This document shows positions 1 to 8,019 of a DNA stretch of 64,000 nt, piece by piece. Each line of letters starts with the position of its first letter. Position 1 is the first letter of the stretch. The translations under genes were made by a program, and so were the position numbers. Source of the stretch: Curtobacterium pusillum. Its GTDB lineage: Bacteria > Actinomycetota > Actinomycetes > Actinomycetales > Microbacteriaceae. The stretch spans positions 124,001-188,000 of the forward strand of contig NZ_JABMCE010000084.1 of NCBI RefSeq assembly GCF_013359865.1, in the 5' to 3' direction. Below the pieces are notes generated by a model, which saw only the letters and a list, made by a program, of their open reading frames with translations, searched no databases and was not told the DNA's origin.

Positions 1-54
1 GCCTTGCCAGGTCAGTGCGCGCACGTTGCGTTCCTCTCGTGGTCGCTTCGGGCC

Positions 55-70
55 GCACTGGAGGCGCGGC
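55..70. repeat. Half-copy of dispersed palindromic repeat
   Basis: ACTGGAGGCGCGG at 57-69 matches the left arm of the dispersed repeat described in the findings. No matching right arm is visible within the next 100 bases. The stretch 1-166 holds no credible gene; it lies downstream of the kinase that ends at 167. Confidence 0.5.
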
Positions 71-166
71 TCGTCTCCCCACGTCGGTACCCGCCCGCCC
101 CGTGGTGCGTTCCCAGCCCCGTCCGCTGCGCGCGCTCCCTGACGGACGACCGCCGTCCCTCCGGTC

Positions 167-1060
167 TCAGACGACGGGGTCGACGAGGACCGCCCGCAGC
201 ACGGCCTCGTGCTCGACGCGGTCGCCCGGTCCCGCGCTGCCGGCGAGCATGATGAGCGACTTCCAGAGCGCCCAGCCCCGAGCCCGCGCCCAGGTGTCGC
301 GATCGAGTCCGGCGGCGTCGCGGAACACCCGCCGCGCCTCCTCGTCGAGGAACGTCCAGGCGAGCACGAGGTCGCACGCCGGATCCCCCACCCCGCACGT
401 CCCGAAGTCGATCAGCGCGGCGAGCCGGCCCGCGTCGTCGACGAGCAGGTTCCCGGGCGCGACGTCGCCGTGGAACCAGACGCCCGGACCGTCCCACGCC
501 GTCGCGGTGGCCTCGTCCCAGACCCGCACGCAGGCACCGTGATCGACGGCGTCGCCGAGCGTGTCGAGCGCCGCGACCACCTCGGACGCGTAGTACGACG
601 GGTGTGCTCCCCGGTGGAACGAGTGCGCTCCGGCGACCGGGCCGTCCCCCGCGGGGATCGCCCGCAGCTGCCGCAGCACCGTGCCGACGTCCGCGGCGAA
701 GGCCCGTCGGTCCAGGGCGACCGCACGGAGCGCGACCGTGCCGTCGAGCCACCGACGGACCGACCACGGGAACGGGTACCCGTCGGCCGGGACGCCGAGG
801 CCGACCGGTTCCGGCACCGCGACCTCGAGCTGCGGTGCGAGGTACGGCAGGACCCGCTGCTCCTTCTCGACCGCGGGCACGTACCCCGCGGCGCTCGGCA
901 GTCGCACGGACAACTCGCTGCCGAGTCGGTAGGTGCGGTTGTCCCAGCCCTGCGGATCGACCTCGTGCACGGGCAGGCCGGCCCAGTGCGGGAACTGTGC
1001 GGCCACGAGCCGTTCCACGAGCTCGGCATCGATGCGGGGTCGGGGCACGTCGATGCGCAT
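167..1060 (-). CDS. Aminoglycoside phosphotransferase (APH)-family kinase
   Basis: A 297-residue protein with the APH/choline-kinase-like fold. The catalytic loop is visible as HGDVAPGN (catalytic Asp199, Asn nearby) followed by the metal-binding IDFG (Asp218). The N-terminal half carries the family pattern with GWDNRTYRLG near residues 38-47. Such proteins phosphorylate small hydroxylated metabolites or antibiotics; the substrate cannot be read from sequence, and most chromosomal members of this type are not proven resistance genes. The ATG at 1060 has a purine-rich GGGGGC just upstream. It lies alone between a repeat half-copy and the AlkD-like gene. Confidence 0.85.
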   Translation of the reverse strand: MRIDVPRPRIDAELVERLVAAQFPHWAGLPVHEVDPQGWDNRTYRLGSELSVRLPSAAGYVPAVEKEQRVLPYLAPQLEVAVPEPVGLGVPADGYPFPWSVRRWLDGTVALRAVALDRRAFAADVGTVLRQLRAIPAGDGPVAGAHSFHRGAHPSYYASEVVAALDTLGDAVDHGACVRVWDEATATAWDGPGVWFHGDVAPGNLLVDDAGRLAALIDFGTCGVGDPACDLVLAWTFLDEEARRVFRDAAGLDRDTWARARGWALWKSLIMLAGSAGPGDRVEHEAVLRAVLVDPVV

Positions 1061-1080
1061 GCCCCCAAGCTAGGCGGTTC

Positions 1081-1100
1081 GGCCGGTCGGTTCGCCGGCC
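1081..1100 (-). terminator. Short hairpin downstream of the AlkD-like gene
   Basis: GGCCGG (1081-1086) pairs with CCGGCC (1095-1100) across an 8-base loop, six bases after the stop codon of the minus-strand gene ending at 1106. There is no U tract, as is common in GC-rich actinobacteria, so this is a weak terminator call. Confidence 0.35.
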
Positions 1101-1105
1101 CTGAC

Positions 1106-1756
1106 TCAGCCGCGCAGCCGGTCCCGCTCCGACTGCGGCAGGTGCTCGGTCGCGGTCGCGCGCGCCGCCGGCGTCAGGAAGCGCCCGCTCCGCTCGAGGA
1201 ACGCCACGAGCGCCGACTCCGACGCCCGTTTCCCGGTCTCCCGCAGCACCCAGCCGAGCGCCGACTGCACCGTGTCGCTGCGCTCCCGCACGAGCCGTCC
1301 CGCGATGCCGAGCGGCACCTCCGCGTCACCCTGCTTCGCGAACGCCAGGGTCGCCACGACCGCGATCCGACGGACCATCGCCACGTCGGACTTCACGAGC
1401 GCGAACAGCGGGCCGGTCGAGCCGCCGACGAGCGGTGCTCCGACGAGCTCCTCCGCGCCGAGGTCGACCAGGACGGTGTCGTCGAACCGTTCCGCCTTCG
1501 CCGCGGCCAGGTACTCGTCGGTCAGCTCCGGGTCCGGCCGCTCTCGCATCTCCTGCACGAGCAGCAGCACCGCGACGAGTCGGGCCCCCGCGTCCTCGCT
1601 CCACAGGAGCGCCGACCGCTCACCGTCGTCGAGGCCCGCGAAATGCCGCGCGACCCTTCGGGCCGCCGCGACGTCGCCGGGCGTCCGTGCGAACGCCGCG
1701 AGCACGGCCTCCGCATCGGCGGGGTTCCGCCCGGCACCGGCCTGGAGGCGCGTCAC
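1106..1756 (-). CDS. AlkD-like DNA alkylation repair / HEAT-repeat protein
   Basis: About 216 residues, alpha-helical, resembling the DNA-alkylation-repair (AlkD/DUF1061-like) HEAT family: repeated patterns such as LLWSEDAGARLVAVLLL and MVRRIAVVATLAFAKQ. AlkD-type proteins excise alkylated bases by gripping DNA with HEAT repeats, but several relatives are of unknown function. I place the start at the GTG 1756-1754, which overlaps the stop of the upstream exporter gene as GTGA and so is translationally coupled; longer frames have an arginine/proline-rich, non-protein-like N-terminus. The first codons contain CGCGCCTCCAGG, identical to an arm of the dispersed repeat. Confidence 0.7.
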   Translation of the reverse strand: MTRLQAGAGRNPADAEAVLAAFARTPGDVAAARRVARHFAGLDDGERSALLWSEDAGARLVAVLLLVQEMRERPDPELTDEYLAAAKAERFDDTVLVDLGAEELVGAPLVGGSTGPLFALVKSDVAMVRRIAVVATLAFAKQGDAEVPLGIAGRLVRERSDTVQSALGWVLRETGKRASESALVAFLERSGRFLTPAARATATEHLPQSERDRLRG

Positions 1757-2556
1757 GCGACCTCCCCGTCCGCTGCCTCGCCCCGGGGCACCGCCCGGCG
1801 ACCGCGCCGCAGGACGATGACCGCGACGACCACGAGGAACGCGGCGAACAGCCAGGTGCCCACCCTCGGGTCGAGGAGACGGGCGATCCACGCGCCTCCC
1901 GGCGAGCAGATCGCGGCCGTGATGCCGACCGTCAGACCGACCCGCACTTCCGCCGCGCGCCGACGGAGGTTCGCCGCCGTGCCGGACACCGACGTCGGCA
2001 CCATCGTCAGGAGGGACGTCCCCTTCGCGAGCAGATCACCGGCGCCGAGCACCACCTCGAGCCCGGGCACGATGACGACACCGCCGCCCACCCCGACGAG
2101 CCCGGAGAGCACGCCGGACAGCAGACCGAGCAGCAGGAGGACGATCGCCCCGACGACCCCGAAGTGCACGTCGCCGACGCGGGTCGGCACGGTCACGGAC
2201 AAGGAGACCAGGACCACGGCGATGAACCCGACGAAGATCCACGGCAGGACCCGGAGCGGGAGGGTCCGCAGCAGCCGGGCACCGATCGGGGCCCCGACCA
2301 CGCTGCCGACCGCCAGGGTGAGTGCGGCGAGCCAGTGCACCTCGCCCTGCGCGGCGTAGGTGATGGCCCCCACGACGGCTGCGGGAGCGATCGCCACGAG
2401 GGACGTCGCCGATGCCCGACGTTGGTCGAGGTGGAGGAACGCCATGAGCGCGGGCACGACGATGACCCCTCCGCCGACGCCGAACAGGCCGGACAGCACC
2501 CCGGCGACGACCCCGATCGCGACCAGCACGATCACCCGTCCGCCGCGCTCCTCCAT
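1753..2556 (-). CDS. TauE/SafE-family sulfite/anion exporter
   Basis: A membrane protein of up to 267 residues with about eight hydrophobic segments arranged as two repeats, each starting with the family glycine motif (LSGLFGVGGGVIVVPAL and LSGLVGVGGGVVIVPGL). TauE/SafE (DUF81) proteins export organosulfonates, sulfite or related anions. The start is uncertain: ATG at 2556 has no good ribosome site, whereas GTG at 2535 is preceded by GGAGGA at longer than ideal spacing. It is coupled to the AlkD-like gene downstream. A second, distant TauE/SafE gene lies at 7192-7992. Confidence 0.85.
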   Translation of the reverse strand: MEERGGRVIVLVAIGVVAGVLSGLFGVGGGVIVVPALMAFLHLDQRRASATSLVAIAPAAVVGAITYAAQGEVHWLAALTLAVGSVVGAPIGARLLRTLPLRVLPWIFVGFIAVVLVSLSVTVPTRVGDVHFGVVGAIVLLLLGLLSGVLSGLVGVGGGVVIVPGLEVVLGAGDLLAKGTSLLTMVPTSVSGTAANLRRRAAEVRVGLTVGITAAICSPGGAWIARLLDPRVGTWLFAAFLVVVAVIVLRRGRRAVPRGEAADGEVA

Positions 2557-2610
2557 GGAGGATGGAGCCTACTAGGCGCCAGCTCGGAGCCGACGGGCAC
2601 GCCGGACGAA

Positions 2611-3705
2611 TCAGCTCATCCGTGCAACTGCGGTTCGGAGCGCTTCCGCGTGGAGGTAGATGTCGTCGAGCTCGTCGATCGCGTGCTTCGTCTCGACCTT
2701 GTTCTCGTCGAACAGTCCGAGGTACTTCTGCTTCTTGCCGTTGAACCAGAGGCGGGCGATCGGCTTTCGGTTGTTGTCATCGAGCAGGACCGCGAAGTAC
2801 GACTTCTGGTCTCGGTGCGCGATCCGGTCTGGCTTCACTTCACTGCAGGCGATCGCCTTGACGATCTGGTAGCCCTCCAGCTCCTCGAGCGTGGTCTCGA
2901 TCTCGGTGTCGCGGGCGAGGTCCCCCTCGGCAACAGGCTCGCTCGTCACCACCTCGGCCGGCGCATCGGCCTCGATCGGAGAGCTGTACGAAGCGCCGAG
3001 GGCGGTCTTGAGCCGGTCGTTGACCTGCTCGTTGAGGAACTGCTTCGACGCCTTCGCGACCAGTGTCGTGAACTGGCTCCGCGCCTCCTGGGTGAAACGG
3101 CCGTCGTAGACACGCGACGTGAAGAGACGGACGAAGTCCTCTTCGGGCTCGCGGAACTGCGCCGCGATCGCGCGCTTGATCGAACCGACGTACTTGAGTT
3201 CTTCCGCGGCGCTGATCACGGAGTCGAGGTCGAAGACATCCTTCGTCAGCTTGCGGAGCTCGGGGAGCAGCGTCTCGTCGATGTCAGCGAGGTCGAGGAC
3301 CAGGAACGGCCGGTCGTCCATCTTGTTGGGCGCGTCGAGGTCTGTGTAGAAGTTGTAGACCTCGCCGTTGGTCAGGACAGCGATCCGCGCATTCGTGACG
3401 GAGAAGTAGCGGAACAGCTGCGAGGCGTGTTCGATCTTCAGTGCACCGGTCGACTTCTTGCACTCGATGAGGATCTGCACCTCACCGTCACGCATGATCG
3501 CGTAGTCGACCTTCTCCCCGCGCTTCACGCCGACATCGGCGGTGAACTCCGGGACGACTTCCAACGGGTTGAACACGTCGTAGCCGAGGATCGTCGAGAT
3601 GAAGGGCATGACGAAGGCGTTCTTCGTCGCCTCCTCGGTCTGGATCGCCTCGCGCTGGTTCTGCACTTTGGTCGCCAGTGCGGCGAGCCGCTCTTCGAAC
3701 TCCAT
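2611..3705 (-). CDS. Orphan HsdR_N-type restriction endonuclease-like protein
   Basis: A 364-residue protein with a type I restriction R-subunit N-terminal (HsdR_N) fold near residues 25-150. A PD-(D/E)xK nuclease core is visible: Asp67 in VDYAI, then Glu81-x-Lys83 in IECKK. There is no helicase domain and no HsdM or HsdS neighbour, so it is an orphan; related stand-alone proteins are usually annotated as restriction endonuclease-like of unknown role. The ATG at 3705 is preferred over one 12 bases upstream because GGGAG sits five bases before it. Base composition is visibly less GC-rich than flanking genes, and the C-terminal third is not recognised. Horizontal acquisition is likely. Confidence 0.75.
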   Translation of the reverse strand: MEFEERLAALATKVQNQREAIQTEEATKNAFVMPFISTILGYDVFNPLEVVPEFTADVGVKRGEKVDYAIMRDGEVQILIECKKSTGALKIEHASQLFRYFSVTNARIAVLTNGEVYNFYTDLDAPNKMDDRPFLVLDLADIDETLLPELRKLTKDVFDLDSVISAAEELKYVGSIKRAIAAQFREPEEDFVRLFTSRVYDGRFTQEARSQFTTLVAKASKQFLNEQVNDRLKTALGASYSSPIEADAPAEVVTSEPVAEGDLARDTEIETTLEELEGYQIVKAIACSEVKPDRIAHRDQKSYFAVLLDDNNRKPIARLWFNGKKQKYLGLFDENKVETKHAIDELDDIYLHAEALRTAVARMS

Positions 3706-4077
3706 TGTTTCTCCCATAGGTCACTGCCACGCTAATTGACGAGCCGTCATCAGCTCGTGCCGCGTGCTACCCCACTTCGCGGGTGACCTCGCCACGATAC
3801 TGCATGTAGAACATCAGTGGTGATCTCGGGTCCTGGGCGTTATGCTGCTCCACACACCCTCGGATGTTTCGACTACCGGGCGCGAAGCCCCGCTCCGGCG
3901 GGGCTTCTGTACGTCAGGCGGACCATCACTTCGGACGGACGATCGTGCCGTGCTCATCCGCGATCCGCTCGGGCAACTGGGCGGCACGGAGGGCGGATGC
4001 TGCCATACAGCGGCGGTCCGAGCGGAACGTCCCGAAGTGCAGGGTCACGCCGGGGAGCGTCTGAAGCGCTCGGAGGA
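3706..4077. other. Intergenic region without a gene
   Basis: 372 bases between the HsdR_N-type gene start and the lectin-peptidase gene end. It contains a strong hairpin at 3884-3907 and the presumed promoter of the nuclease gene, which I cannot place. I tested 3830-3880 for a tRNA remnant because such hairpins often follow tRNA genes and found no pairing T-arm. Confidence 0.5.
3884..3907. terminator. Strong hairpin, probable terminator
   Basis: A perfect 10-bp stem: GAAGCCCCGC (3884-3893) and GCGGGGCTTC (3898-3907) closed by the loop TCCG. It lies about 170 bases past the stop of the minus-strand lectin-peptidase gene and upstream of the minus-strand nuclease gene. There is only a weak T run on either side. 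Confidence 0.6.
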
Positions 4078-5265
4078 TCAGCGGAAGTGCAGCACCTTCA
4101 GCGGATCGACCAGCGTCCCGCCCTGCCGCACCTCCACGTGCACGTGTGGCCCCGTCGACTGCCCGGTGTTGCCCGACTTCGCGATCTGCGTCCGGGCGCT
4201 GACGATCTGGCCCTGCTTCACCTGGATCACACTGAGGTGCGCCGTGAGGACGGTCGTCATGCCGTAGGTCACGACGACGTAGTTGCCGAACGTCGGGTTG
4301 TTCGCGACGGCACTCGTGACCTTCCCGGTCGCGGAGGCGTACACGGGCGTGCCCGTCCCCACTGCGGCGTCGGTGCCCTGGTGGTAGCGGGGGACGTGTC
4401 CGGCGCCCCGGTCGTCGCCGTACTCGCCGGAGATCTTCGTGCTCGCGACGGGCCAGAGCAGCCCCGACACCGGCCGGGTCGACCAGGACCGGGTGTCGCT
4501 CTTGCCGTAGAGCACGACGTTGTTGTCGACCTGCACGAGCAACTGGCCGCCGCCGGCGCGGCTGGTGTTCGTCGCCCACAGCGCCTTGCCCTGGGCGGAG
4601 TAGACGACGAGGTTGCCGTCCTTCTGCACCGAGGCGTAGGCGTTGTAGTTGCGGATGGTGGTGGTCGTGAGCCACGCCACGGCGCCGTTGAGTCGCTGGA
4701 CGAGCATGCCGTTGCCCATCATCGTGAGGGTGCGCGCGTTGGACTGGTCGGCGCGGAGCGTGGTGCCGGGCAGGATGACGTTGCCGGCGGGGACGCGGTC
4801 CTGGTACGAGGTCCAGTTGACGATCGCGCTGGAACCGGCGAAGAGCGCCATGGTGCCGTCACCGCGGACGTCGAAGCGTGTGGACTGCGTGGTGCCGGCC
4901 GAGGCCCAGCGCGCGACGCGCTTGCCGTTCCGCATGAGGTCGAGGGCGCGGTTCCTGCCGATCACGGCGACGGCACCCGACTGGCCGGGCGTGTTCGAGG
5001 CCCACAGGACGGCGTTGCCGATGCCGTACTCGACGAGGTTGCCGTCGCCCTGCATGACGAGGCGGAACTGTCCGTTCGGCGACGTCACGGAGTCCCCCGG
5101 CTCGAGGGTCGTCCCGGCAGGGGCGGAGCCAGTGTAGACGGCCGCGGCAGCGGCCGGCTCGGCCATTCCGACGAGCGCCCCGGCCGCGACGGCGAGTGCT
5201 GCGACGGTCGCCACGATGCGTGGGAGTCGCCTGGCGCGCGCGACGGTCGACGGTGTGCTGCTCAT
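4078..5265 (-). CDS. Secreted bulb-type lectin / M23 metallopeptidase fusion
   Basis: 395 residues. A signal peptide (charged start, hydrophobic 18-40, AAA cleavage zone) leads to two B-lectin units (about 45-150 and 155-262), showing QGDGNLVEY at 72 and KDGNLVVY at 215. The C-terminal domain (270-395) is an M23 (LytM) endopeptidase with zinc ligands His295 and Asp299 in HQGTD and the catalytic HVH pair at 374-376. M23 enzymes cut peptidoglycan peptide cross-links or other Gly-rich peptides; the lectin part probably anchors the enzyme to a mannose-type glycan. The ATG at 5265 has AGGGG five bases upstream. It appears monocistronic, with a terminator hairpin downstream. Confidence 0.88.
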   Translation of the reverse strand: MSSTPSTVARARRLPRIVATVAALAVAAGALVGMAEPAAAAAVYTGSAPAGTTLEPGDSVTSPNGQFRLVMQGDGNLVEYGIGNAVLWASNTPGQSGAVAVIGRNRALDLMRNGKRVARWASAGTTQSTRFDVRGDGTMALFAGSSAIVNWTSYQDRVPAGNVILPGTTLRADQSNARTLTMMGNGMLVQRLNGAVAWLTTTTIRNYNAYASVQKDGNLVVYSAQGKALWATNTSRAGGGQLLVQVDNNVVLYGKSDTRSWSTRPVSGLLWPVASTKISGEYGDDRGAGHVPRYHQGTDAAVGTGTPVYASATGKVTSAVANNPTFGNYVVVTYGMTTVLTAHLSVIQVKQGQIVSARTQIAKSGNTGQSTGPHVHVEVRQGGTLVDPLKVLHFR

Positions 5266-5417
5266 GGAACCCCTGCCCTGGAACCGGTCACGCCCCTGCG
5301 CGACCGTTCGGCAGCGCGCTCTCGACACGCCGCCGAACGATGTTCACCTTTTCCGTGGAGCTGCACAACCCCCTTGACAGCCGCGGAGAACCCCAGTTCC
5401 GGGGCCACCGCGACTGG

Positions 5418-5894
5418 TCACGGCGCCTGGAAGAACTCCTTGGGGGTGGCCAGGAGGGCCTCGAGCTTGTGGAAGGACTGCGTCCAGCCGGCGATGTTCA
5501 TGTCACGCATGACCTCCGGGAACGGACCCTGGGTGAGGGTGACGATCGTGCCGTCGCCGTCCTCGGCGAACTCGAGCGTGAGGGACAGCAGCGTGCCGTC
5601 CTCGACACCCGGGATGCCGTGCGCGGTCGAGGTGCCCACGATGATGCGGTTCTCCTCGATCTCCTGCAGGACGGAGGTGACCGGCGACGACCACTCCGGG
5701 TTGTCGTTGTTCACCATGGTCAGGTTCCAGGCCCCGCCGACCCGGGCGTCGACCTCGACGGTGGCGACGGGGACGTGGAAGCCGAGCGGTCCGAACCAGA
5801 GCGCGAGCAGCGCGGGGTCGACGAAGGCGCGGTAGACGTCGGTGACGGGGTACGCGAACCGGTGGGTGGTGTGGGCGGTGAACTGCTCGGTCAT
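5418..5894 (-). CDS. SRPBCC (AHSA1-like) domain protein
   Basis: 158 residues of the START/SRPBCC superfamily, AHSA1 subgroup: an N-terminal strand pattern (HTTHRFAYPVTDVYRAFVDPALLALWFGP), conserved GG.W near residue 58, and the C-terminal helix with GWTQSFHKLEALL. These form a hydrophobic ligand-binding pocket; the ligand is unknown. The ATG overlaps the upstream ArsR gene stop as ATGA. Pairing of an ArsR regulator with an AHSA1-like protein is a very common actinobacterial module in which the regulator controls the pair. Confidence 0.88.
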   Translation of the reverse strand: MTEQFTAHTTHRFAYPVTDVYRAFVDPALLALWFGPLGFHVPVATVEVDARVGGAWNLTMVNNDNPEWSSPVTSVLQEIEENRIIVGTSTAHGIPGVEDGTLLSLTLEFAEDGDGTIVTLTQGPFPEVMRDMNIAGWTQSFHKLEALLATPKEFFQAP

Positions 5895-6280
5895 GACTGC
5901 TCCTGCGAGTCGGTGGTCACGGTGGGTGTGGCACTGGACGCGCGGACCACGCGGGTGTGGTCGCGCTGGGCGGCGAGCACTGCCTCCAGGCTGTCGAACC
6001 GACGGTCCCAGACGGGCTGCAACCCACCCAGCCACGTGCCGAGTTCGTCGACGGCCTCCGGCTGGAGACGGCACGTGCGCCACGTGCCGTGCCGTTCCCG
6101 GGTGATGAGACCCGCGCGTTCGAGGACACCGAGGTGCCTCGAGATCGCCGGGGCGCTGACGTCGAACGGCACGGAGAGGTCGGTGACGGTCGCCTCGCCC
6201 TTCCCGAGCCGTTCGACGATGCGGCGGCGAATGGGGTCGGCGAGCGCCGACAGGACGACGTCGATGCGGTCGGTCTCCAT
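5891..6280 (-). CDS. ArsR-family transcriptional repressor
   Basis: 129 residues with a winged helix-turn-helix: LADPIRRRIVERL, then recognition helix SAPAISRHLGVLERAGLI, then wing ITRERHGTWRTCRL. No metal-binding CxC is present, so this is the non-metal type usual beside SRPBCC proteins. ATG 6280 is preferred because AAGGAGG precedes it by six bases. The perfect palindrome at 6304-6317, immediately upstream, is its likely operator. The C-terminal 40 residues are a poorly conserved tail. Confidence 0.88.
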   Translation of the reverse strand: METDRIDVVLSALADPIRRRIVERLGKGEATVTDLSVPFDVSAPAISRHLGVLERAGLITRERHGTWRTCRLQPEAVDELGTWLGGLQPVWDRRFDSLEAVLAAQRDHTRVVRASSATPTVTTDSQEQS

Positions 6281-6303
6281 CGTCGCCTCCTTGGTGAACA
6301 TTC

Positions 6304-6317
6304 CGGTTAATTAACCG
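6304..6317. promoter_or_regulatory. Palindromic operator upstream of the ArsR gene
   Basis: CGGTTAATTAACCG is a perfect 14-bp palindrome lying 23 bases before the ArsR start, in AT-rich DNA that would overlap the promoter -10 region. Position and symmetry suit an ArsR dimer. Inference from context only. Confidence 0.65.
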
Positions 6318-6359
6318 ATGGGTTCATCGATTCACCCCTGCGTCACCATGCGCAACCCC

Positions 6360-7115
6360 TCACCGGAAGCGCGACGGCGGCGCACCGAACGCTTTCGAGA
6401 ACGCGGCGGTGAACGCCGCCGGGGTCGCGTAGCCGAGCCGGCCCGCCACGTCGGTCACGCTGGCACGTCGGAGTGCCGGGAGGCTCGACAACAGTCGAGC
6501 GCGCACGCGCCAGCCCGCCGGTCCCACGCCCGTCGCCGCGCGGAAGCGCCGGTCGAGGGTGCGTTCGGACACGGCCGCCGCCCGCGCCCAGTCGGCGTTC
6601 GTCACGTGCACGTCCGGTGCGGCGAGGTACGCCCGGCAGAGGTCGCGCAGCACCCCGACCGGCGGCAGCGAGACGGTGAGCGGGATCGGTGCGACGCGCT
6701 GGAGCTCGTGGAGGGCGAGCCGGATCAGCGCACCGTCCCGACCGGCCTCGTCGTAGGGGACCTCGAGGGCGTTCGCCGCGCGCAGGACCTCGCGGAGCAG
6801 CGCCCCGACCTCGACCACGGTGCAGGACGTCGGCCACCACGGCACCGCGTCCGGCTCGATGTACAGGCTCCACGTGGCGACGTCGAGCATCCGGACCTCG
6901 TGCGGGACGCCGGCGGGGATGAGCACGGCGCGGTCGGTCGGCACCGTCCAGGACCCCTCGTCCGTCTCGACGAGCATGACCCCGCTGGCCCCGTACAGCA
7001 GCTGCGCCCGGCGGTGGGCGTGGCGGGCGAGCAGGTGGTCCGGCGGGTAGTCGGTGCCGATCGGCAGGACGTCGACGGGCTCGTCGTCGAGGTCGGCCAC
7101 GGACACGTTGCGCAC
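6360..7115 (-). CDS. AraC-family regulator with cupin N-terminus
   Basis: 251 residues. The N-terminal 90 residues form a cupin sensing domain (HAHRRAQLLYGASG, then VLIPAGVPHEV). The C-terminal 100 residues are an AraC helix-turn-helix pair, with DVAGRLGYATPAAFTAAFSKAFGAPPSRFR at the end. Regulators of this type sense a small molecule and usually act on a divergent transporter; here the divergent gene is the TauE/SafE exporter at 7192. The inducer cannot be inferred. Confidence 0.85.
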   Translation of the reverse strand: MRNVSVADLDDEPVDVLPIGTDYPPDHLLARHAHRRAQLLYGASGVMLVETDEGSWTVPTDRAVLIPAGVPHEVRMLDVATWSLYIEPDAVPWWPTSCTVVEVGALLREVLRAANALEVPYDEAGRDGALIRLALHELQRVAPIPLTVSLPPVGVLRDLCRAYLAAPDVHVTNADWARAAAVSERTLDRRFRAATGVGPAGWRVRARLLSSLPALRRASVTDVAGRLGYATPAAFTAAFSKAFGAPPSRFR

Positions 7116-7145
7116 GGCCCAAGGCTAGGTCTCGAAGGAAGTCGC

Positions 7146-7163
7146 CGCACATTCGATCGTGCG
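7146..7163. promoter_or_regulatory. Small inverted repeat in the AraC/TauE divergent promoter
   Basis: CGCAC (7146-7150) and GTGCG (7159-7163) flank eight bases between the divergent regulator and exporter starts. It is short, so only a weak candidate binding site. Confidence 0.25.
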
Positions 7164-7191
7164 ACTCGAGCGGTCGCGCTGGGATGGAAGC

Positions 7192-7992
7192 ATGTCGTTC
7201 GTCGTGCTCGTCCTCGTCGGGGTCCTCGTCGGGATCACCACCGTGCTGTTCGGCTTCGGCGGCGGCTTCGTCACGGTGCCGATCGTCACCGTGGCGGACG
7301 CTGCCCTCGGTGGTGATGCCGTCCGGGTGGCGACCGCGACCTCGGCGCTCGTCATGCTCGTGAACGCCGCCGTCGCCACGGCGTCCGCCCGCCGGGGAAC
7401 GCTCGGACCCCTGCGGGGCCGCACCGGCCTGTTCCTGCTGCTCGGCCTCGGCGGAGCCGTCGGTGTCGCGGCCGCCCGGTTCGCGCCGGACGCGCTGCTG
7501 CGTTGGGGCTTCGTCGCCTACCTCGCCGTGACGGTGGCGGACCTGCTGCTCCGTCCGGGGTTCCTCCGGCCGGCGGCGATCCGGGCGCAGCGAGGTGCAC
7601 GCGGCGGGGTGCCGACTGCCCTCGGCCTCCCGATCGGTGCGGCGGCTGCGTTCCTCGGCGTGGGCGGCAGCGTGATGACCGTGCCGATGATGCGTCGTGC
7701 CGGCAGCTCCATGGCCGCTGCCGCTACCCTCGCCAACCCGCTCACCCTCGCGATCACGCTGCCCGCGGCAGCCGTGACGCTGCTCGTCCCGGCGACCGGA
7801 CTGCACGGCGCGGACGCAACCGTCGGGCTCGTCGGCGCGGTGGACGTCCGGGCCGCGGCAGCGCTGCTCCTCGGCGCGATGCCCGCCATCGTCCTGCTCC
7901 GCCGACGTCCGCCGCGCCTGCCCGAGACCGTGCACGCCTGGGGGTACCTCGCGCTGCTCGTCGCCGCCGGTGTCGCCGTGGCTGCTGGCTGA
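7192..7992 (+). CDS. TauE/SafE-family anion exporter
   Basis: 266 residues, roughly eight membrane segments, with the family repeat starts TVLFGFGGGFVTVPIV and AAFLGVGGSVMTVPMM. Probably exports sulfite, sulfonates or related anions. The ATG at 7192 has GGATGGAAG before it and gives a hydrophobic start (MSFVVLVLVGVLVG); an earlier GTG adds only charged residues. It is divergent from the AraC regulator, its likely controller, and followed 27 bases later by the gamma-glutamyltransferase on the same strand. Confidence 0.85.
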   Translation: MSFVVLVLVGVLVGITTVLFGFGGGFVTVPIVTVADAALGGDAVRVATATSALVMLVNAAVATASARRGTLGPLRGRTGLFLLLGLGGAVGVAAARFAPDALLRWGFVAYLAVTVADLLLRPGFLRPAAIRAQRGARGGVPTALGLPIGAAAAFLGVGGSVMTVPMMRRAGSSMAAAATLANPLTLAITLPAAAVTLLVPATGLHGADATVGLVGAVDVRAAAALLLGAMPAIVLLRRRPPRLPETVHAWGYLALLVAAGVAVAAG

Positions 7993-8019
7993 GCCGCCCG
8001 ACGGGGACAGGATGGAGGC

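Noticed and set aside
2566-2580. Near-palindrome GCCTACTAGGC upstream of the TauE/SafE gene
   Set aside because: Its centre does not match and arms are short, so it is not distinguishable from chance.
3830-3907. Possible tRNA or tRNA remnant next to a strong hairpin
   Set aside because: The TTTCGACT resembles a T-loop but flanking bases do not pair into a T-stem, and no anticodon or acceptor stem was found.
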